Part shown: positions 1 through 3,561 of the stretch, one piece after another
How positions within the stretch are numbered: position 1 is the stretch's first letter
Layout of the letters: each line of letters opens with the position of its first letter
DNA from: Cyanobacteria bacterium UBA8156
GTDB lineage: Bacteria > Cyanobacteriota > Cyanobacteriia > Pseudanabaenales > Pseudanabaenaceae
Direction of reading: 5' to 3'
NCBI GenBank assembly: GCA_003456125.1
Contig: DMPD01000032.1
Location: forward strand, 1-5,762
Length of the DNA stretch: 5,762 nucleotides
Position numbers and translations under genes: made by a program
Notes under the pieces: generated by a model
The model's database searches: none
What the model was told of the DNA's origin: nothing
The model's input: the letters and a program-made list of their open reading frames with translations, nothing else

Positions 1-29
1 TTAATTAAAATGACTATATCTTGTGCAAA

Positions 30-116
30 TCATAAAGACAACACCGAACCGGAGGCGGCGATCGCCCCTTCCCCCAGCTTGGCGGCCAGCTCCGCAAAAG
101 AAATGTCGGTATTCAT
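30..116 (-). other. possible 28-aa small reading frame or gene remnant
   Basis: On the minus strand an ATG at 116 opens a frame of 28 codons that stops with TGA at 30-32. The peptide (begins MNTDISFAEL, ends GSVLSL) is mildly amphipathic with no membrane segment. It lies 31 nt beyond the stop of the membrane-protein gene, on the same strand, with no recognisable Shine-Dalgarno sequence. The start of the peptide looks like an ordinary protein N-terminus, so this could be the 5' remnant of a broken or frameshifted gene, a true microprotein, or chance. I recognise no family. Apart from this the stretch 1-147 shows nothing else: no terminator hairpin with a U-run after the operon, and an AT-rich edge. 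Confidence 0.15.
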
Positions 117-147
117 GAAGGTTGGAAAACCACCGGCTGACCGTACC

Positions 148-816
148 CTAACGCCGGCGGAAATAGGAGCGAGCCAACTGTTCCAGACTATCCCGGCGAA
201 GGAACGGGTAGGCCCCCAGCCACAACCGCAATTGGGGCAGATAGGCATCGGAGGTCATCTTGGCAATGCGGGCAAAATTGGGATCGTTGGCAAAAATCAA
301 CAGGCACACCATTTGCCCCGGCTCGATCCGCTTGTAGGCGCGTCGCATCGGTACCTGCAACGTCGTTTCCCAGGTATCGTCTCCCAGGACCAAATTCAAA
401 CAACTTTCCGTATTGAAATCCACCGCCAGTCGACCCCGGCGATCCACCCGTTCTTCCCGCGCCAACACCTCTTCGGTCAAAAACACATCCCAGATTTCGG
501 CAATCCACAGCGCCGCATACTCATAGCGCCGCAGCGAGCCGTTGCGTCGTGCCGCCGAAACCACCGGCGCCAACATCCAGTACAGCGATCCCAGTCCCGC
601 CCCCACAAACGTCAATAGCGCCAAACCATTGAACGAAAAATCGCCATCGGCGGTCACCCGGCCGTACGCCAACGCAAACACCGTCAGCAGGGCCACCGAA
701 ACCATCACCCGGCGAAACACATCGTTGGCGCTGCCCCAGTAGTGTTGGTACTGATCCGCCGTGGGCACCACCGGAATCAACTCATCAAACCGTTCGCGTT
801 TCAGAGGAACGAGCAT
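148..816 (-). CDS. conserved two-helix membrane protein of unknown function (cyanobacterial)
   Basis: A 222-aa protein read from ATG at 816 to TAG at 148-150. I chose this start rather than the longer frame beginning at 900 because the extra 28 residues are low-quality, Cys/Pro-rich sequence lying wholly within the kinase gene, while MLVPLKRERF looks like a natural start. Residues about 36-52 and 64-87 are two hydrophobic segments separated by a short polar loop (DGDFSFNG). The remaining ~135 residues are soluble and charged, with an Arg-rich end (YFRRR). The start codon lies 16 nt inside the upstream kinase gene, so translation is probably coupled. I believe related cyanobacterial proteins exist and that some carry a 'phosphate ABC transporter permease' label. 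Nothing here supports that: two helices and a large soluble tail do not resemble PstA/PstC. Function unknown; likely an inner- or thylakoid-membrane protein. Confidence 0.8.
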   Translation of the reverse strand: MLVPLKRERFDELIPVVPTADQYQHYWGSANDVFRRVMVSVALLTVFALAYGRVTADGDFSFNGLALLTFVGAGLGSLYWMLAPVVSAARRNGSLRRYEYAALWIAEIWDVFLTEEVLAREERVDRRGRLAVDFNTESCLNLVLGDDTWETTLQVPMRRAYKRIEPGQMVCLLIFANDPNFARIAKMTSDAYLPQLRLWLGAYPFLRRDSLEQLARSYFRRR

Positions 817-2057
817 AGCAAAGCACAACCGTAAGCAGCTTCCGTACAGGCAGGGGGTTGGGGCACCATGCCCAGAATGCGGCTGCGGATTTGAGTCCAA
901 GCGGCATTGGTCGCCCCGCCGCCGGTGGTATAAATCTGCTGCACCCGCGCCGCACCCAACACCTGCAACAGAGCATAACCCTTCGCTTCGATCCGGGCCA
1001 TGCTTTCCAACAACCCATGCAAAAAATCCGCCGGGTTGTCTGGTTGCGGCGACAACCGGGGCACCAGTTGCGGATCGTTCACCGGGAACCGCTCCCCCAG
1101 ACTCAGCAACGGGTAGTACGAAAACGGACTTTCGACTTCCGGATCGATTTGGGCACTGAGGGCTTGCAGTTCTTCATCCCCAAAAAACTGCCGCAGGACG
1201 GCTCCCCCGGTATTGGAAGCGCCGCTCACCAACCACAACGGTTGCCCCTGCACATCCAGACGATGGCTGTAGACCCCATAGCGCGAATCGTTCACCGGGC
1301 GATCGCTCAGGAGTTTCAAAACCAACGTTGACCCCAGGGAAGTCACGGCGGTACCGACCGTAGGCGTAGGGGTACCAGCGCTGGCCAAAAAGGCGGCATT
1401 GCTATCGGTGGTGCCGGCGCAGACCGTACAGCCAGGGGGAAAACCCAAATCGTGCCAGACCGGCAGCAGAGAACCAACGGAAGCGCCCGGAGTCAGCACT
1501 TCCGGCAAGCGCACGGGCATCTCCAGATCGCGAAACCAGTCGGGATAGCGCAACCGCTCCACGTCATAACCCAGCTTCAGGGCATTGTGGTAATCGCTGA
1601 GGCCCAGCCGCCCGTGCAGACAAAATCCCAGCCAGTCCGCCTGGTGCAACAGATAGGTATCGGTCAGGCCGGGGCGATCGCGATCGAGCGCCCACAACAA
1701 CTTCGCCAAGCTGGAAGTCGCTGCCGCCACCACATGGCCTTGGGGGGCCACCGCCTCAATTTGGGACAACACCGAGGCCCCGCAACCGTCGTTGTAGAGC
1801 AACGGCCCCGCGACGATGTGGCCCTGGGCATCGCTAAAGACCAACGTTGAAGAGGTAGCGTCCACCGTCAAAGCCCGCGCCTGCTGCCGGATGGCGAGGG
1901 GCAATCCGGTCAACACCGCTTCCAGGGCCGGTCGCCAGGTCTGGGGATCGTGAAGCGCGTAGTCACAGCGGCTCAGGGCCTGCAATTGATAGGCTTCATC
2001 CACCGCCGCTGCCCGCACCCCCGAAGTGCCAAAATCAATCCCGATGAAACACGCCAT
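801..2057 (-). CDS. FGGY-family carbohydrate kinase, probable D-ribulose kinase (xylulokinase-like)
   Basis: A 418-aa cytosolic kinase that should phosphorylate a sugar with ATP. The N-terminal phosphate-binding motif is at residues 5-13 (IGIDFGTSG, with D8 and T11). TTDSNAAF at 216-223 gives the candidate catalytic base D218. A second nucleotide-binding segment, TSLGSTLVLK, is at 239-248, and the adenosine motif TTGGGATNAAW at 377-387. Typical bacterial xylulokinases are near 480-500 aa. This shorter form, with the SDYHNALKLGYD block at 154-165, closely resembles from memory the sugar kinase SePSK of Synechococcus elongatus and its Arabidopsis counterpart AtXK-1. Those were characterised as acting on D-ribulose, with D8, T11 and an Asp near 221 as key residues. 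It would therefore feed D-ribulose into the pentose phosphate/Calvin pool as ribulose-5-phosphate. The gene starts 5 nt after the DUF3119 gene and overlaps the next by 16 nt. Its Shine-Dalgarno sequence is weak. The kinase family is very sure; the substrate is inferred. Confidence 0.93.
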   Translation of the reverse strand: MACFIGIDFGTSGVRAAAVDEAYQLQALSRCDYALHDPQTWRPALEAVLTGLPLAIRQQARALTVDATSSTLVFSDAQGHIVAGPLLYNDGCGASVLSQIEAVAPQGHVVAAATSSLAKLLWALDRDRPGLTDTYLLHQADWLGFCLHGRLGLSDYHNALKLGYDVERLRYPDWFRDLEMPVRLPEVLTPGASVGSLLPVWHDLGFPPGCTVCAGTTDSNAAFLASAGTPTPTVGTAVTSLGSTLVLKLLSDRPVNDSRYGVYSHRLDVQGQPLWLVSGASNTGGAVLRQFFGDEELQALSAQIDPEVESPFSYYPLLSLGERFPVNDPQLVPRLSPQPDNPADFLHGLLESMARIEAKGYALLQVLGAARVQQIYTTGGGATNAAWTQIRSRILGMVPQPPACTEAAYGCALLCSFL

Positions 2058-2062
2058 AACCG

Positions 2063-2434
2063 TTACCGGGGAACCCTACGTTGCAAGGCAGTGCGCAGTC
2101 CTTCCGGATCAAACAACATGGGTAAAAAGTGAATGCTGTTAACTTCCCGGAAATAAAACAGCACCGGCACGGCTTCGCTGTAAATTTCCCAGTTTTGCCA
2201 GTCGCGGTAGGGGAAATGCCGGATTGGGGTCTCCCCCCGATAAATATCCAAGGCTTCCGCCGTAAAGACCAACCGCAACGTGGCCGCCTGCACCGCCAAA
2301 AAGACGGCAAATCCGGCTACCCCAGCCGCCAACCACCACCGGACCAAAATCAGACCGGTGGCCACCACCAGCAAGCCCAGGGGCAAATTGTAGCTGGGGT
2401 TCAGGCGATCGCCGTTCACCGCTTCGGTTTGCAT
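2063..2434 (-). CDS. DUF3119-type small membrane protein
   Basis: A 123-aa protein that appears to be the first gene of the minus-strand operon. Two closely spaced hydrophobic segments (about 17-32 and 35-51) form a membrane hairpin. Then follows a compact soluble part (about 53-120) with alternating strands: LRLVFTAEALDIYRG, FPYRDWQNWEIY, PVLFYFREVNSIHFLPMLFD, and a final helix LRTALQRR. This layout is what I recall for DUF3119 of cyanobacteria and plastids, in which the soluble half resembles a bacterial PH-like fold. Biochemical role unknown. No Shine-Dalgarno sequence is visible before ATG 2434 (AACAAAAACC), which is common for cyanobacterial first genes. It stops 5 nt before the sugar kinase, so the two are probably co-transcribed. 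Family assignment rests on remembered patterns, not a search. Confidence 0.8.
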   Translation of the reverse strand: MQTEAVNGDRLNPSYNLPLGLLVVATGLILVRWWLAAGVAGFAVFLAVQAATLRLVFTAEALDIYRGETPIRHFPYRDWQNWEIYSEAVPVLFYFREVNSIHFLPMLFDPEGLRTALQRRVPR

Positions 2435-2528
2435 GGTTTTTGTTTCGCTAATGGGTATCTATTTTTTAGTATGGGCCATGGGATGGGCTTTTGTATCCAG
2501 GATGGCGGCCCCCGCTAAGGATAAAGAC

Positions 2529-2534
2529 TACAAT
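2529..2534 (+). promoter_or_regulatory. candidate -10 element (TACAAT) for the plus-strand genes
   Basis: TACAAT matches the TATAAT consensus at 5 of 6 positions. It would place a transcript start near 2540-2542, about 25 nt before ATG 2567, with the Shine-Dalgarno sequence inside that leader. No good -35 box lies 16-18 nt upstream, so if real it would be a -35-independent promoter needing an activator or other contacts. Confidence 0.4.
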
Positions 2535-2553
2535 GAACGTCTAGAAAGCAATT

Positions 2554-2562
2554 GGAGTGAGG
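2554..2562 (+). promoter_or_regulatory. ribosome binding site that decides the start of the 78-aa gene
   Basis: GGAGTGAGG contains GGAG 9 nt before, and GAGG 4 nt before, the ATG at 2567 (a second ATG follows at once at 2570). The three later in-frame ATGs at 2630, 2642 and 2654 have no such sequence. The site therefore favours translation from 2567/2570 and inclusion of the repeated segment in the protein. Confidence 0.55.
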
Positions 2563-2566
2563 ACGC

Positions 2567-2803
2567 ATGATGCACTACTTAGAATCGGAATCCCAAACCC
2601 TGGCCGACCCCGCAGCGGCAACACTGGCCATGGATACCTGCATGGATACCTGCATGGATACCTGGCAAAGCCTCCGCCGGGCGATCGCCCAAACTTCGGG
2701 GTTTCAGCGGTGGCAAGCCGAGCAAGGAGAACAAGCCGGCAGCGAACAAGAAGCCCAAATCGATCGCTATTTGCGGGAAGCCTTGGCAACCCTGGCCTAC
2801 TAG
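2567..2803 (+). CDS. small conserved-looking hypothetical protein (78 aa) with repeated N-terminus
   Basis: The frame runs from ATG 2567, supported by GGAG/GAGG just upstream, to TAG at 2801-2803. Residues 22-32 are a tandem repeat, MDTC-MDTC-MDT(W), encoded by three copies of a 12-bp unit. The part from about residue 33 (WQSLRRAIAQTSGFQRW, then a Glu/Gln-rich stretch, then IDRYLREALATLAY at the end) looks like a small two-helix soluble domain. From memory this resembles short cyanobacterial proteins that start near 'MDTW' and end in 'YLRETLATLAY'. If so, residues 1-29 are a lineage-specific extension. No catalytic motif, signal peptide or membrane segment is visible. The overlapping frames on both strands have Arg/Pro-rich composition typical of shadows. 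Function unknown. It lies 73 nt before the methyltransferase and on the same strand. Confidence 0.6.
   Translation: MMHYLESESQTLADPAAATLAMDTCMDTCMDTWQSLRRAIAQTSGFQRWQAEQGEQAGSEQEAQIDRYLREALATLAY
2630..2665 (+). repeat. 12-bp tandem repeat, three units, in frame
   Basis: ATGGATACCTGC occurs at 2630-2641 and 2642-2653, and a third time at 2654-2665 with only the last base changed (G for C, so Cys becomes Trp). Because 12 is a multiple of three, copy-number changes add or remove MDTC units without breaking the frame. Each unit begins with an in-frame ATG. Confidence 0.95.
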
Positions 2804-2849
2804 GTTGGGAACTCTGGAGTTGGGGCATCGGATAAGATAGAACCGCCGG

Positions 2850-2875
2850 CTCGACCTAAAGACTCGACCTAAAGA
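2850..2875 (+). repeat. 13-bp perfect tandem duplication before the methyltransferase start
   Basis: CTCGACCTAAAGA occurs at 2850-2862 and again directly at 2863-2875. The second copy ends 1 nt before the ATG at 2877. It occupies the place where a Shine-Dalgarno sequence would be; AAAGA is at best a poor one. It looks like a recent slippage duplication in the 5' untranslated leader. Confidence 0.95.
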
Positions 2876-2876
2876 T

Positions 2877-3533
2877 ATGTTGCTGACCCCCGAACAACGC
2901 ACCAAACTGGATGAAACCAACGATGCGCTGTTTTACCAGCAGCCGCGTTTTGTAACCCACATTGACGATCGCTTTATCGCCCAACTAACGGCGCTGTACC
3001 GAGAGGTGGTGCCCCCCGGCGGCCGCATTTTGGATCTAATGAGCAGTTGGGTTTCCCATTTGCCCTCCGACATAGAATACGCCTGGGTGGAGGGCCACGG
3101 CATGAATGGGGAGGAGCTGGCCAAAAACTCCCGGCTCAACCACTTCTTTGTGCAAAACCTGAATGCGGAACCCCATTTACCGCTGCCGGATAACGATTTT
3201 GATGCCGTATTGAACACGGTTTCGGTGCAGTACATCCAACGCCCAGAAACCGTGTTTGCGGAAATTTATCGGGTATTAAAGCCCGGTGGCATTGCGGTGG
3301 TGAGTTTTTCCAACCGCATGTTTTACCAAAAAGCGGTACAGGTGTGGCGAGACGGTTCCGATGCCAGCCATGTGGAGCTGGTGAAAAGCTATTTCCGGTT
3401 TGTGCCGGGATTTACAGAGCCGGAAGCTCTGATTCGGCAAGGACAACGGGCGGAATGGTGGGAAATGTTGTTGGGACAGAGCCAAGGTTGCGATCCATTT
3501 TTTGCGGTGATGGCCCGGAAGCAATCGGGGTAA
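2877..3533 (+). CDS. class I SAM-dependent methyltransferase, plant/cyanobacterial 'LMSSWVSH' family
   Basis: A 218-aa soluble protein with a Methyltransf_11-like core. The SAM-binding region begins at residues 50-63 (RILDLMSSWVSHLP), followed by VEGHGMN at 71-77, where the second strand and acidic/ribose-contact region should be. Next are LPLPDNDFDAVLNTVSVQYI at 101-120 (motif for the fourth strand) and YRVLKPGG at 131-138, then SFSNRMFYQKA at 143-153. Motif I lacks the usual glycines (DxGxGxG). I recall the same 'LDLMSSWVSHLP' and 'GHGxN' blocks in related cyanobacterial and plant proteins, so this is a family trait rather than decay. Methyl acceptor unknown. No Shine-Dalgarno sequence is visible; the start was chosen because it fits the family's N-terminal LTPEQRxKLD. 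The long glycosyltransferase/methyltransferase gene begins 28 nt downstream on the same strand, so the two may be co-transcribed. Confidence 0.88.
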   Translation: MLLTPEQRTKLDETNDALFYQQPRFVTHIDDRFIAQLTALYREVVPPGGRILDLMSSWVSHLPSDIEYAWVEGHGMNGEELAKNSRLNHFFVQNLNAEPHLPLPDNDFDAVLNTVSVQYIQRPETVFAEIYRVLKPGGIAVVSFSNRMFYQKAVQVWRDGSDASHVELVKSYFRFVPGFTEPEALIRQGQRAEWWEMLLGQSQGCDPFFAVMARKQSG

Positions 3534-3536
3534 AAT
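3531..3536 (+). promoter_or_regulatory. weak candidate -10 element (TAAAAT) before the long fusion gene
   Basis: TAAAAT matches TATAAT at 5 of 6 positions and overlaps the stop codon of the methyltransferase. It would start a transcript near 3543 with a leader of about 19 nt. There is no properly spaced -35 box, so read-through from upstream is just as likely. Confidence 0.2.
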
Positions 3537-3561
3537 ACTCCCGTACCTAGCCAGGGAACCC

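Noticed and set aside
1..8. TTAATTAA palindrome at the window edge
   Set aside because: An AT-rich 8-mer in intergenic sequence with no partner repeat. It could be chance, and the context to the left is missing.
120..136. Short hairpin (GGTTGG-AAAA-CCACC) just past the minus-strand operon as a terminator
   Set aside because: The stem is about five pairs with a bulge and no following U-run, so it is not a convincing intrinsic terminator.
10..618. 202-codon plus-strand open frame
   Set aside because: Antisense to the two-helix membrane protein. The Pro/Gln/Arg/His-rich low-quality sequence has no ribosome site or domain.
817..900. Upstream extension of the membrane-protein gene to an ATG at 900
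   Set aside because: The added 28 residues are entirely inside the kinase coding region and look like out-of-frame kinase sequence. The start at 816 gives a normal N-terminus and a usual 16-nt overlap.
858..1850. Plus-strand frames at 858-1331 and 1452-1850
   Set aside because: Both are shadows of the FGGY kinase, whose catalytic motifs on the opposite strand are intact.
2435..2480. Minus-strand promoter for the DUF3119 gene
   Set aside because: One is expected in this divergent region, but on the minus strand only 3-4 of 6 matches (CATACT, TAAAAA, TAGATA) are seen, with no paired -35, so no site can be named.
2833..2838. TAAGAT as a promoter -10 for the methyltransferase
   Set aside because: Only 4 of 6 consensus matches and no -35 at proper spacing. 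Read-through from the 78-aa gene explains expression as well.
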